A stretch of DNA of 64,000 nucleotides from Herbaspirillum sp. GW103 (lineage in GTDB: Bacteria > Pseudomonadota > Gammaproteobacteria > Burkholderiales > Burkholderiaceae_D), in the NCBI RefSeq assembly GCF_000261365.1, contig NZ_AJVC01000005.1:62001-126000 (forward strand), read 5' to 3'. Position numbers and translations under genes: made by a program. Below are positions 56,516 to 64,000 of this stretch, piece by piece. Position 1 is the first letter of the stretch; each line of letters opens with the position of its first letter. The notes under the pieces are model-generated. The model searched no databases. It saw only the letters and a list, made by a program, of their open reading frames with translations, and was not told where the DNA came from.

Positions 56516-57436
56516 ATGGAACAACTCGCTCCTCTCATCGCAGCCTCCATCAATGCCGGCACGCCCCTGCTGCTGGCGGCCATCGGGCTGTTGATCAATG
56601 AACGCTCCGGCGTGCTCAACCTGGGCGCCGAGGGCATGATGCTGGTGTCGGCCATCGCCGGCTTTGCGGTCGGCTATGCCACCAAGAGCCCGCTGCTGGG
56701 ATTTGCTGCCGGGGCGGTGTGCGGCATGCTCATGGCCACGCTCTTTGCCTGGCTGGCGCTGCGCCTGGCCACCAACCAGGTGGCCACCGGCCTGGCGCTG
56801 TCGATCTTCGGTGCTGGCCTGTCGGCGTTCGTGGGCCAGCGCTTCGTTGGCCTGGCACTGCCGGCGCAACCGAATTCGATTCCGCTGCTGGGCGATATTC
56901 CCTTCCTGGGACAGGCGCTGTTCCATCAGCACTGGATGAGCTATGTCGCCTTCGCACTGTGCCTGGCCAGCATCTGGTTCCTTTATCGCACGCGCGCCGG
57001 GCTGGTCTTGCGCGCGGTGGGCGAGTCGCCTGAATCGGCGCACGCACTGGGTTATTCGGTGCGCGGCATCCGCTATCTGGCGCTGCTGTTCGGCGGCGCC
57101 TGCTGCGGTCTGGCCGGCGCCTACATGTCGCTGGTCTATACCCCGATGTGGGTCGAGGGCCTGGTGGCCGGCCGCGGCTGGATCGCGCTGGCCCTGACCG
57201 CCTTCGCCACCTGGCGTCCGGCACGGGTCTTGCTGGGGTCGCTGCTGTTCGGTGGCGTCACCATCGCCCAGTTCTACCTGCAGGGCATGGGGGTGACGGT
57301 GCCCTCGCAGATCCTGTCGATGGCACCTTACCTGGCCACCATCGTGGTGCTGGCGCTGATCTCGCGCAACCCTGACTGGATCCGCCTGAACATGCCGGCC
57401 TCGCTGGGCAAACCGTTCCGCCCGGGCGCTTCCTAA
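56516..57436 (+). CDS. BMP-type nucleoside ABC transporter permease 2
   Basis: A 306-aa permease. The N-terminal NERSGVLNLGAEGMMLVSAI is the family motif (residues about 26-45), with LRAVGESPESAHALGYSVRG near 165 and GRGWIALALTAFATWRPARV near 218. The protein has about eight helices. It completes the membrane part of the importer. Its stop codon is the first triplet of a 9-bp repeat array. Confidence 0.92.
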   Translation: MEQLAPLIAASINAGTPLLLAAIGLLINERSGVLNLGAEGMMLVSAIAGFAVGYATKSPLLGFAAGAVCGMLMATLFAWLALRLATNQVATGLALSIFGAGLSAFVGQRFVGLALPAQPNSIPLLGDIPFLGQALFHQHWMSYVAFALCLASIWFLYRTRAGLVLRAVGESPESAHALGYSVRGIRYLALLFGGACCGLAGAYMSLVYTPMWVEGLVAGRGWIALALTAFATWRPARVLLGSLLFGGVTIAQFYLQGMGVTVPSQILSMAPYLATIVVLALISRNPDWIRLNMPASLGKPFRPGAS

Positions 57437-57478
57437 ATTTTTTATATCATTTATATCGTTTATTTCGTTTAGTCGTTT
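57434..57478 (+). repeat. 9-bp AT-rich tandem array between permease 2 and the BMP gene
   Basis: Five units of 9 bp: TAAATTTTT, TATATCATT, TATATCGTT, TATTTCGTT and TAGTCGTTT. The first triplet is the permease stop codon. It contrasts sharply with the GC-rich flanks. Confidence 0.8.
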
Positions 57479-57524
57479 TTGTAGCAGCACCTGCATTTAT
57501 CCACTGACCTTGAGGGAGAACACA

Positions 57525-58664
57525 ATGAAGATTTCGCGCAGGGCATCCTTGACGATGCTCGCCACCCTGGCGGCGGCAACCCTGATCGGTTGCGGCAAGA
57601 AGGAAGAACCCGCTGCCGCCGCGCCCGCTGCTGCGCCGGCTGCAGCTGCTCCGGCGGCTGATCCGCTGAAGGTCGCCTTCGTCTACATCGGCCCGGTCGG
57701 TGACGCCGGCTGGACCTTCGCGCATGACAAGGGTCGCAAGGCGGTCGAAGAGAAGTTCGGCGACAAGGTCAAGACCACCTTCGTGGAAAACATTCCTGAA
57801 TCCGCCGCCGACGCCGAGCGCGTTTTCCGCCAGCTGGCCACCGATGGCAACAAGCTGATCTTCGGCACCACCTTCGGCTACATGGAAGCCATGCTCAAGG
57901 TCGCCAAGGAATTCCCGGACGTGAAGTTCGAACACGCCACCGGCTTCAAGACCGCCGACAACCTGGCGCAATACGACGTGCGCACCTATGAAGGCGCGTA
58001 CCTGGCCGGCGTAGTCGCGGGCAAGATGAGCAAGTCCGGCAAGCTGGGCGTGGTGGCCTCGGTGCCGATTCCGGAAGTGATCCGCAACATCGACTCCTTC
58101 ACCCTGGGCGCACGTTCGGTCAATCCGAAGGCGACCACTGCCGTGGTGTGGGTCAACAAGTGGTTCGACCCGGGCAAGGAACGTGAAGCGGCCACCACCC
58201 TGATCGGTCAGGGCGTGGACGTGCTCATGCAGAACACCGACTCGGCCGCCGTGGTGCAGACCGCGCAGGAAAAGGGTGTGTATGCCTTCGGCTGGGACAG
58301 CGACATGACCAGCTTCGGCCCCAAGGCCCACCTGGCCGCCTCGATGATCAACTGGGGCGTGTACTACACCGCCCGCGTGCAGGCCGTGCTGGATGGCACC
58401 TGGAAGAGCAGCACCAGCTGGATCGGCCTGAAGGACAACGGCATCGACCTGGCTGCCTTCAATCCTGACCTGCCGGCCGACGTGAAGACGCTGGTCGAAG
58501 AGCGCAAGAAGGCCATCATCGACGGCAGCGCGCCGATCTGGAAGGGTCCGATCAAGGACAATACCGGCAAGGAAGTCCTGGGCAAGGATGCCGTGGCGGA
58601 TGACGGCTTCCTGCATGGCATCAAGTTCTACGTCGAAGGCGTGGACGGCAAGGTACCGGGCTGA
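57525..58664 (+). CDS. BMP-family nucleoside-binding lipoprotein
   Basis: A 379-aa solute-binding lipoprotein of the PnrA/BMP family. The signal ends AATLIGC with the lipidated Cys at 23, followed by a Lys/Glu and Ala/Pro-rich linker (24-50). The binding domain begins LKVAFVYIGPVGDAGWTFAHD, with VGDAGW and FGTTFGYMEAM typical of the family, and QNTDSAAVVQTAQEKGVYAFGWDSD (quoted in part) near 245. It delivers purine nucleosides to the permeases upstream. The start at 57525 has a GGGAGAA site. Confidence 0.93.
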   Translation: MKISRRASLTMLATLAAATLIGCGKKEEPAAAAPAAAPAAAAPAADPLKVAFVYIGPVGDAGWTFAHDKGRKAVEEKFGDKVKTTFVENIPESAADAERVFRQLATDGNKLIFGTTFGYMEAMLKVAKEFPDVKFEHATGFKTADNLAQYDVRTYEGAYLAGVVAGKMSKSGKLGVVASVPIPEVIRNIDSFTLGARSVNPKATTAVVWVNKWFDPGKEREAATTLIGQGVDVLMQNTDSAAVVQTAQEKGVYAFGWDSDMTSFGPKAHLAASMINWGVYYTARVQAVLDGTWKSSTSWIGLKDNGIDLAAFNPDLPADVKTLVEERKKAIIDGSAPIWKGPIKDNTGKEVLGKDAVADDGFLHGIKFYVEGVDGKVPG

Positions 58665-58718
58665 TCGATGGCCCATGCCGGGCGCTGCCATCCGGCGCCC
58701 GGATCGCGTTTGGTGAAG

Positions 58719-58749
58719 ACCGCTGGCATCGTGAGGTGCCGGCGGTTTT
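58719..58749 (+). terminator. Terminator after the BMP operon
   Basis: ACCGCTGGCA and TGCCGGCGGT form a 10-bp stem with one G-U pair and an 8-nt loop, followed by TTTG. Confidence 0.7.
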
Positions 58750-58755
58750 GCATTG

Positions 58756-59031
58756 TCATGCCGTAATGCGTTCTATCACGGGACGCGCCAGCTTGCCGGC
58801 TGCATGCAGGTCGTACTGCAATTGCATGCCGGCCCAGAGCTCGGGACTGGTGCCGAAGGCCGCCGCCAGTCGATAGGCCATGTCCGGCGAGATGCCGGCA
58901 GCGCCATTGACGATCCGCTGCAGCGTGACACGGGCGACGCCCAGACGCATGGCTGCTTCCGTGACGGTCATCTCACCCAGATATTCCCTCAGGACCTCGC
59001 CCGGGTGCGGCGGGTTGAACATGCGCGTCAT
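58756..59031 (-). CDS. higA: HigA-family antitoxin
   Basis: A 91-aa HTH antitoxin: MFNPPHPGEVLREYLGEMTVTE is the HigA opening, followed by AAMRLGVARVTLQRIVNGAAG and ISPDMAYRLAAAFGTSPELW (quoted as separate parts). This is the complete HigA family pattern. Its start overlaps the toxin stop by 4 bp, the usual higBA order. It binds DNA and neutralises HigB. Confidence 0.93.
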   Translation of the reverse strand: MTRMFNPPHPGEVLREYLGEMTVTEAAMRLGVARVTLQRIVNGAAGISPDMAYRLAAAFGTSPELWAGMQLQYDLHAAGKLARPVIERITA

Positions 59032-59276
59032 GACTGAGCTCCGTTGATTTGCATTAGGGCCTGTTCACATTCAATCTGTGAGATGCGTTGCCCCTTCAGA
59101 GCACCTTTGAGTGGATGCAGCGCCCATGCAGGCGCTGAGAGATCTTCCGGCCGGATGGCCTGTTCCAGCGCAGCCAGCTGCAACCGCAGCCTGCCCGCAT
59201 GGGCGGCCTGAATGCCTGCCTTGCTGCCCGTCTCAAAGAAACGTTGCAGCCCTTTGTGTCGGGAACTCTTGATCAT
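59028..59276 (-). CDS. higB: HigB toxin with a divergent, probably defective C-terminus
   Basis: An 82-aa RelE-fold mRNase. The first 57 or so residues are normal: SSRHKGLQRFFETGSKAGIQ and an ALHPLKGALKGQ segment. Normal HigB (about 92 aa) then continues with a WSVxVNGNWR strand, a FRF-like strand and a VDYxDYH ending that carry the catalytic residues. Here the tail is RISQIECEQALMQINGAQS, without those motifs. A third-frame reading gives SHRLNVNR, hinting at a frameshift plus deletion. The toxin is therefore probably inactive, although the antitoxin is intact. Confidence 0.75.
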   Translation of the reverse strand: MIKSSRHKGLQRFFETGSKAGIQAAHAGRLRLQLAALEQAIRPEDLSAPAWALHPLKGALKGQRISQIECEQALMQINGAQS

Positions 59277-59291
59277 GGCGATCGATGTATC

Positions 59292-59305
59292 TTGTAGCGA
59301 TACAA
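59292..59305. promoter_or_regulatory. Candidate HigA operator
   Basis: TTGTA and TACAA arms around GCGA, 16 bp upstream of higB. The position fits autoregulation by HigA. Confidence 0.5.
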
Positions 59306-59344
59306 CTTACAAGACTGGCGTTGCGTGTTCCGGGGCACTGGCTT

Positions 59345-59366
59345 TTTGCCACAAATATTTGGCAAA
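59345..59366. promoter_or_regulatory. Dyad between higB and minC
   Basis: TTTGCCA and TGGCAAA arms flank CAAATATT. It could regulate either divergent gene. Confidence 0.35.
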
Positions 59367-59516
59367 TCGTCGACACCCACTGCGCCCCATCCTTGCCTGC
59401 CGAAAAGCCCCGCTCCACCGCTATCGCAGCCGCATCCAGCCTGTATAATGCACAGCCATCCCGGCTGGGAGGTCTGTATTTTTCTTCACTTTCCGCTGCA
59501 TTGAACTACTGGATTT

Positions 59517-60293
59517 ATGCAAAAAGCGCGCAAACCGATCGAAATCAAAATTTCCACTGTAGTTGCTATTTCAGCAATCTTGCATGAAACCGATCCGACT
59601 TCGCTGGAAAAAGCCCTGAAGGAGATGACTGGCGGCGTCGCCGATTTCTTCGAAGACGAATTCGCGGTGCTCGATATCGGCACCCTGGAGGCGACCGCCG
59701 CGGCGGCCATTGACTGGACTGCCGTGGTGGCGCTGTTCAAGCGCTTCCGCTTGAATACGGTGGCCGTGCGCAACGCGCCGGAAGAGTTGCACGGCGGCAT
59801 CGTTGCCCATGGCCTGGCCATCGACAACTCGGCCGTGGCCGGTGCCGGTGCAGCCAACGCCCGTGCCCATGAAGCGGCCGCGCAGGAAGCCGCGCCGCCG
59901 CCCGCACCGGTGACCGCTGCCGCGCCGGCTGCGCCCGCTCAGCCCGCTGCGGTGGCCAACACCATCGTCATCGATACCCCGGTACGCGCCGGCCAGCGCA
60001 TCTACGCGCGCGGGGCCGACCTGGTGGTGCTGGCCGTGGTCAACAATGGCGCCGAGCTCATCGCCGATGGCTGCATCCACGTCTACGCGCCGCTGCGCGG
60101 GCGGGCGCTGGCCGGTGCGTCGGGCAATACGGCTGCGCGCATCTTCGCCGCTTCACTGGAAGCGGAACTGGTTTCCATTGCGGGGGTCTATCGAACCTTC
60201 GAGAACGGTCATGCACCGGAGCTGGCCGGCAAGCAGGTGCAGGTGCGCCTGCAGGGCGAACGGATCGACGTGCTGCCGATGTCGGCCGCGTAA
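59517..60293 (+). CDS. minC: Septum-site determining protein MinC
   Basis: Inhibitor of FtsZ ring assembly, recruited to the membrane by MinD. The 258 aa comprise an N-terminal FtsZ-binding domain (about 5-108), an Ala/Pro-rich linker (about 110-150) and a C-terminal beta-helix that binds MinD and begins [22 protein letters not shown] with the [19 protein letters not shown] region (quoted in part). It is the first gene of minCDE. TATAAT at 59444-59449 is a possible -10 element. Confidence 0.94.
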   Translation: MQKARKPIEIKISTVVAISAILHETDPTSLEKALKEMTGGVADFFEDEFAVLDIGTLEATAAAAIDWTAVVALFKRFRLNTVAVRNAPEELHGGIVAHGLAIDNSAVAGAGAANARAHEAAAQEAAPPPAPVTAAAPAAPAQPAAVANTIVIDTPVRAGQRIYARGADLVVLAVVNNGAELIADGCIHVYAPLRGRALAGASGNTAARIFAASLEAELVSIAGVYRTFENGHAPELAGKQVQVRLQGERIDVLPMSAA

Positions 60294-60303
60294 GGCGACG
60301 GTG

Positions 60304-60321
60304 TAAATCATATAAACGAAT
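60304..60321 (+). repeat. Two 9-bp AT-rich units before minD
   Basis: TAAATCATA and TAAACGAAT resemble the array units at 29682 and 57434. Two units alone are weak evidence. Confidence 0.35.
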
Positions 60322-60365
60322 CCAGCCGGAACCGCCGGCGTACTGTTCTTCTTAAGGAGTTTTTC

Positions 60366-61181
60366 GTGGCAAAAATCATCGTTGTGACTTCGGGTAAGGG
60401 CGGCGTCGGCAAAACGACGTCCAGCGCCAGTTTCGCATCGGGCCTGGCCATGCGCGGCCACAAGACGGCCGTGATCGACTTCGACGTCGGTCTGCGCAAC
60501 CTGGACCTGATCATGGGCTGCGAACGCCGGGTGGTCTACGACCTGATCAACGTGATCAACAAGGAAGCCACGCTGAACCAGGCCCTGATCAAGGACAAGC
60601 ACTGCGACAACCTGTTCATCCTGCCGGCCTCGCAGACCCGCGACAAGGACGCCCTGACCGAAGAAGGCGTGGAGCGCGTGCTGACCGACCTGGCCAAGAT
60701 GGACTTCGACTACATCATCTGCGACTCCCCCGCCGGGATCGAGCACGGTGCGGTGATGGCGCTGACCTTCGCCGACGAAGCCATCGTGGTCTCCAACCCG
60801 GAAGTGTCTTCGGTGCGCGACTCGGACCGCATCCTCGGCATCATCCAGGCCAAGTCGCGCCGCGCCTCCTCGGGCGGCGAGCCGGTCAAGGAGCACCTGC
60901 TCATCACCCGCTACGCGCCCAAGCGCGTGGAAGACGGCGAGATGCTGTCCTATACCGACGTGCAGGAAATCCTGCGCATCCCCTTGATCGGTATCATCCC
61001 CGAATCGGAAACCGTGCTGCAGGCTTCCAACCAGGGCTCCCCGGCCATCCACATGAAGGATAGCGACGTAGCCCAGGCCTATCAGGACGTGGTGTCGCGC
61101 TTCCTCGGCGAGACCGTCGAGCTGCGTTTCACCAACTATGAAAAGCCGGGCCTCCTGCAGCGCATCTTCGGAGGTAAGTGA
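60366..61181 (+). CDS. minD: Septum-site determining protein MinD
   Basis: Membrane-bound ATPase that oscillates with MinE and positions MinC. The deviant Walker A motif is K11-GGVGKT with the signature lysine at 11 and K16, followed by IDFDVGLRNLDLIMGCERR and DYIICDSPAGIEHGA. The C-terminal amphipathic membrane-targeting helix is present in GLLQRIFGGK. The 271 aa match the family. The start is GTG with AAGGAG upstream. Confidence 0.97.
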   Translation: MAKIIVVTSGKGGVGKTTSSASFASGLAMRGHKTAVIDFDVGLRNLDLIMGCERRVVYDLINVINKEATLNQALIKDKHCDNLFILPASQTRDKDALTEEGVERVLTDLAKMDFDYIICDSPAGIEHGAVMALTFADEAIVVSNPEVSSVRDSDRILGIIQAKSRRASSGGEPVKEHLLITRYAPKRVEDGEMLSYTDVQEILRIPLIGIIPESETVLQASNQGSPAIHMKDSDVAQAYQDVVSRFLGETVELRFTNYEKPGLLQRIFGGK

Positions 61182-61182
61182 C

Positions 61183-61452
61183 ATGTCCCTGCTTTCTTTC
61201 CTGTTCCCCAGCAAGCCCAAAAGTGCGGTGGCGGCGAAGGAGCGGCTGCAGATCATCATCGCCCGCGAACGTTCCAACGGTCGCCAGGGTCCGGACTTCC
61301 TGCCGGCGCTGCACAAGGAACTCATCGAGGTGATTTCCAAGTACACCAAGGTCGACGCCGACGACATCAAGATCTCGCTGGACCGCCAGGGCAACCTGGA
61401 AGTGCTGGACGTGAACGTGGTGCTGCCCGACAGCGACGTACCGGCTGCCTGA
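61183..61452 (+). CDS. minE: Cell division topological specificity factor MinE
   Basis: An 89-aa activator of MinD ATPase that sets division at mid-cell. It starts MSLLSFLFPSKPKSAVAAKERLQIIIARER (N-terminal membrane-binding helix plus the anti-MinCD segment; quoted in part as SAVAAKERLQIIIARER) and ends with the topological domain LIEVISKYTKVDADDIKISL. The start at 61183 lies 1 bp after the minD stop and has a GGAGGTAA site upstream. Confidence 0.96.
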   Translation: MSLLSFLFPSKPKSAVAAKERLQIIIARERSNGRQGPDFLPALHKELIEVISKYTKVDADDIKISLDRQGNLEVLDVNVVLPDSDVPAA

Positions 61453-61478
61453 GCAGGCAGGTGCGCCATCCATGCTGG

Positions 61479-61505
61479 AAAAGGGCAGCCGCGGCTGCCC
61501 TTTTT
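61479..61505 (+). terminator. Terminator of minCDE
   Basis: GGGCAGCC and GGCTGCCC form an 8-bp stem flanked by AAAA and followed by TTTTT. Confidence 0.9.
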
Positions 61506-61574
61506 GCCAATGCGGTCCACCCATCCGGGGCGCTGCGCGTTGACTGCCTTTGACTGCTGCCCCGAACTGATGCG

Positions 61575-62303
61575 ATGAAAATCGGAATTCTTTCCAGAGA
61601 CGCCGATACCGTGACCCTGGTCACGCAACTGGCCGATCGCCATGACTGCCAGGTCTACAGCGGCGTGGAGGGCTTCGCAGCCGCCTGTGCCGAGCGCGCC
61701 AATCTGGTCGTGCTGGACCTGGACGACCTGCAGCGCCATCAACATGCGGTGACCATGCTGGTCCAGCAGCACCGCCCTCCGGCGGCGTCCAAGGCGCGGC
61801 CGGTGGTGTTGCTGCTGTGTACGCCGGCCCACCAGCACTGGCTGCGCAATCTGCGCATGGCCGGAGCCGACGACTTCCTGGTCAAGCCGGTGGAGCGCCA
61901 GGAACTGGCCCTGCGGCTGGATCTGCTGTTGCTGGCTGCGCAACCCTATGAAGCCCCGCCCAGCGTGGTCGAAGCCGGTGGCTTCATGGTCGACCTGGCG
62001 CGCCTGCGCATCACCCATCCCGAGCGCCCCGGCCTGGACGCCACGCTCACCCGCAAGGAAGTCGAACTGGCCCTGCTGTTCATGCAGCACCTGGGCCGCC
62101 CGCTGTCGCGCGCCTTCCTGCGCGAACGCATCTGGGGCGCCGAGCCGGATACGCCGACCCGCACCATCGATACCCACGTCTCGCGCATCCGCACCAAACT
62201 CAAGCTGCATCCCGGCAACGGCTACCAGCTGGCTACCGTCTATGGCTACGGCTACCAGCTGGAACGCCTGGAAGGGATGGAAGAACCGCACCCGTCGGCA
62301 TAG
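61575..62303 (+). CDS. Orphan OmpR-type response regulator
   Basis: A 242-aa regulator with a receiver domain (about 1-122) and a winged-helix DNA-binding domain (about 130-235). D48 in LVVLDLDD is the likely phosphorylation site and the conserved Lys is in DDFLVKPVE near 103. The usual acidic pair at the start is R8-D9 in ILSRDAD, so metal binding may be weak. The DNA-binding part contains LTRKEVELALLFMQHLGRPL, IDTHVSRIRTKL and the final GYGYQL. No histidine kinase gene is nearby. Confidence 0.87.
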   Translation: MKIGILSRDADTVTLVTQLADRHDCQVYSGVEGFAAACAERANLVVLDLDDLQRHQHAVTMLVQQHRPPAASKARPVVLLLCTPAHQHWLRNLRMAGADDFLVKPVERQELALRLDLLLLAAQPYEAPPSVVEAGGFMVDLARLRITHPERPGLDATLTRKEVELALLFMQHLGRPLSRAFLRERIWGAEPDTPTRTIDTHVSRIRTKLKLHPGNGYQLATVYGYGYQLERLEGMEEPHPSA

Positions 62304-62429
62304 GCCCCGGCAGGAAAAGCTCGGCCCAAGCTGTTGCCGCCGTGCACAGCCATCTGTGCCAAGCCTGATCCATGTCAGGGACATATACCGATTATCAGGA
62401 CACGCCCCAACCCCTCAATGGGCAAAGAG

Positions 62430-62435
62430 TATAAT
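62430..62435 (+). promoter_or_regulatory. Possible -10 element for hemA
   Basis: A perfect TATAAT lies 138 bp before hemA in an AT-richer stretch. No good -35 hexamer is seen at the right spacing, so support is limited. Confidence 0.35.
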
Positions 62436-62572
62436 TATTCCCAAAACCGGGGCCGAATCTGTCTGATTTTGTACGAATTGCATGACATCCTACGTTTTTC
62501 ATTCAGTTTCGCAGCCATAGAAGTGTATTTTCCCAGCTCATCGGCACTGCTGCCTTACTAGTCGATTCTTTC

Positions 62573-63865
62573 ATGAATTTGCTCGCCGTCGGACTCAACC
62601 ACACTACCGCGCCGGTCTCGCTGCGCGAAAAAGTGGCTTTCCCTGCTGACCAGATCGGTCAGGCGGTGGCGTCCGCACGCGCATGGTTTGGCGGGCATGA
62701 CAAGATCGTGGCCTCGGGCGAGGCGGCCATCCTTTCCACCTGCAACCGTACCGAGCTCTATGCCGCAGCGGCTGCCGGCCCGGATGGTGTGGAATTCGCC
62801 ATCGACCGTACCGCGCAGTTCCTGGCCGAGTACCACCAGATTGCCTACGCCGACCTGCGTCCGTATCTCTACTCGCTGCCGCAGGACAATGCCGTGCGCC
62901 ATGCCTTCCGCGTCGCCTCCGGGCTGGATTCGATGGTGCTGGGCGAACCGCAGATCCTGGGCCAGATGAAAGATGCGGTGCGCCAGGCCGACGCCGCCGG
63001 TGGTCTGGGCACTTACCTGCATCAGCTGTTCCAGCGTACCTTCGCGGTAGCCAAGGAAGTGCGCAGTACCACCGAGATCGGCGCACATAGCGTCTCCATG
63101 GCGGCAGCGGCGGTGCGCCTGTCGCAACGCATCTTCGATTCGATCTCCGGCCAGAACGTGCTCTTCATCGGCGCGGGCGAGATGATCGAGCTGTGCGCCA
63201 CGCACTTTGCGGCCCAGAATCCCAAGACCCTGACGGTGGCCAACCGCACCATGGAGCGCGGTGAAACCCTGGCCCATCGGTTCAGCGGTCGCGCCATCCG
63301 CCTGGCCGACCTGCCGGCACAACTGGCCAGCTTCGACATCGTGGTGTCCTGTACCGCCTCGCAGTTGCCCATCATCGGCCTGGGGCTGGTGGAACGGGCC
63401 GTCAAGGCACGCCGCCACAAGCCCATCTTCATGGTCGACCTGGCCGTGCCGCGCGATATCGAGGCCGAGGTCGGGCGCCTGGATGACGTCTTCCTTTACA
63501 CCGTGGACGATCTGGCCTCCGTGGTCCAGAGCGGCGTGGAAAACCGCCAGGCGGCGGTGGCCCAGGCCGAAGCCATCATCGAAACCCGGGTGCAATCCTT
63601 CATGCACTGGATCGACAGCCGCGCCATGGTGCCGCTGATCCAGGACCTGCACGAAACCGGCGAGGCGCTGCGCCTGGCCGAACTGGAGCGCGCACGCCGC
63701 ATGCTGGCCAAGGGCGAGGATGTGGAAGCGGTGCTCGACGCCCTCTCCAAGGGCCTGACCGCCAAGTTCCTGCACGGCCCGCAACAGGCCCTGCATCACG
63801 CCCAGGGCGAGCAGCGCAGCCAGCTGGTCTCGCTGCTGCCGCAACTGTTCCGCGCCAAGCGTTAG
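62573..63865 (+). CDS. hemA: Glutamyl-tRNA reductase
   Basis: First committed enzyme of tetrapyrrole synthesis through the C5 pathway; reduces glutamyl-tRNA to glutamate-1-semialdehyde with NADPH. The 430 aa include [20 protein letters not shown], the nucleophile C57 in [12 protein letters not shown], the tRNA-binding [20 protein letters not shown], and an NADPH-binding domain with [14 protein letters not shown] near 200. The C-terminal dimerisation helices follow. prfA follows 108 bp later, a common order. Confidence 0.97.
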   Translation: MNLLAVGLNHTTAPVSLREKVAFPADQIGQAVASARAWFGGHDKIVASGEAAILSTCNRTELYAAAAAGPDGVEFAIDRTAQFLAEYHQIAYADLRPYLYSLPQDNAVRHAFRVASGLDSMVLGEPQILGQMKDAVRQADAAGGLGTYLHQLFQRTFAVAKEVRSTTEIGAHSVSMAAAAVRLSQRIFDSISGQNVLFIGAGEMIELCATHFAAQNPKTLTVANRTMERGETLAHRFSGRAIRLADLPAQLASFDIVVSCTASQLPIIGLGLVERAVKARRHKPIFMVDLAVPRDIEAEVGRLDDVFLYTVDDLASVVQSGVENRQAAVAQAEAIIETRVQSFMHWIDSRAMVPLIQDLHETGEALRLAELERARRMLAKGEDVEAVLDALSKGLTAKFLHGPQQALHHAQGEQRSQLVSLLPQLFRAKR

Positions 63866-63972
63866 CGCTTCCCTCCCGCGTCTGACCGCTACCTGCGGCG
63901 GGTCATCCTGGGCCGTTCCTGCATGATGGCCGTGGCCTCCCTCATTGCTCACCGTTACCGAATTCCGACTCC

Positions 63973-64000
63973 ATGAAACCCTCGATGCTCGCCAAACTCG
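63973..64000 (+). CDS. prfA: Peptide chain release factor 1, first codons (runs off the window)
   Basis: Only nine codons are present, translating as MKPSMLAKL, which is the usual RF1 start in betaproteobacteria. The hemA-prfA gene order supports it strongly. The product recognises UAA and UAG stop codons. Confidence 0.75.

Overview
The window is a high-GC chromosomal segment that most resembles a betaproteobacterium of the Oxalobacteraceae, probably Herbaspirillum. This is inferred from gene content and order (ponA-pilMNOPQ-aroKB-dgt, minCDE beside hemA-prfA, a threonate cluster, a purine cluster); no database search was possible.

Layout. (1) 0-8.6 kb: the start of PBP1A, divergent from a tightly overlapping pilMNOPQ operon, then a fused shikimate kinase/3-dehydroquinate synthase gene and a dGTPase-like gene. 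(2) 9-16 kb: housekeeping genes tex, pth, dsbC and a UbiH-type hydroxylase, plus two unknown proteins. (3) 16.2-18.7 kb: a visibly AT-rich islet of about 2.4 kb between tRNA-Phe and a 50-bp exact copy of the tRNA 3' end. It carries a Tox-REase-5 nuclease toxin, a likely Imm52-type immunity gene, a small upstream gene and a decayed reading frame. (4) 18.9-24.1 kb: a lipoprotein, a MotA/ExbB-like plus OmpA-like stator pair (ZorAB-like core), a lipoprotein hydrolase, an orphan cheD and a HigBA-type toxin-antitoxin pair. (5) 24.2-30.5 kb: threonate/tetronate catabolism (otnI, MFS importer, otnC, otnK, ltnD, GntR regulator). (6) 30.7-40.9 kb: cN-I nucleotidase, ceramidase-like protein, a CynX-type exporter with divergent AraC regulator, CYTH-CHAD protein, GntR regulator and a polar amino acid ABC transporter. 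(7) 41.3-58.7 kb: a purine-centred region with adenine deaminase, GntR regulator, NCS1 permease, allantoin-type racemase, PuuE allantoinase, PuuD urate hydroxylase, Tsx-like porin, an NMT1-type ABC transporter and a BMP-type nucleoside ABC transporter. (8) 58.7-64 kb: a higBA pair with an abnormal toxin C-terminus, minCDE, an orphan response regulator, hemA and the first codons of prfA.

The purine genes form a plausible route: a Tsx-like porin admits nucleosides, ABC and NCS1 carriers import them, adenine is deaminated, and urate is oxidised through hydroxyisourate to allantoin and allantoate. A 52-bp upstream module containing a GATTGTCGACAA-like operator is shared by the purine-side GntR gene and the NMT1-type transporter, and the same 12-mer lies upstream of the Tsx-like gene, which suggests one regulon.

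Non-coding features stand out: an 830-bp foldback structure with 137-bp inverted arms between puuE and puuD, 9-bp AT-rich tandem arrays that begin on or near stop codons of transporter genes, and an 8/11-bp repeat array with a strong hairpin inside the amino acid transporter operon.
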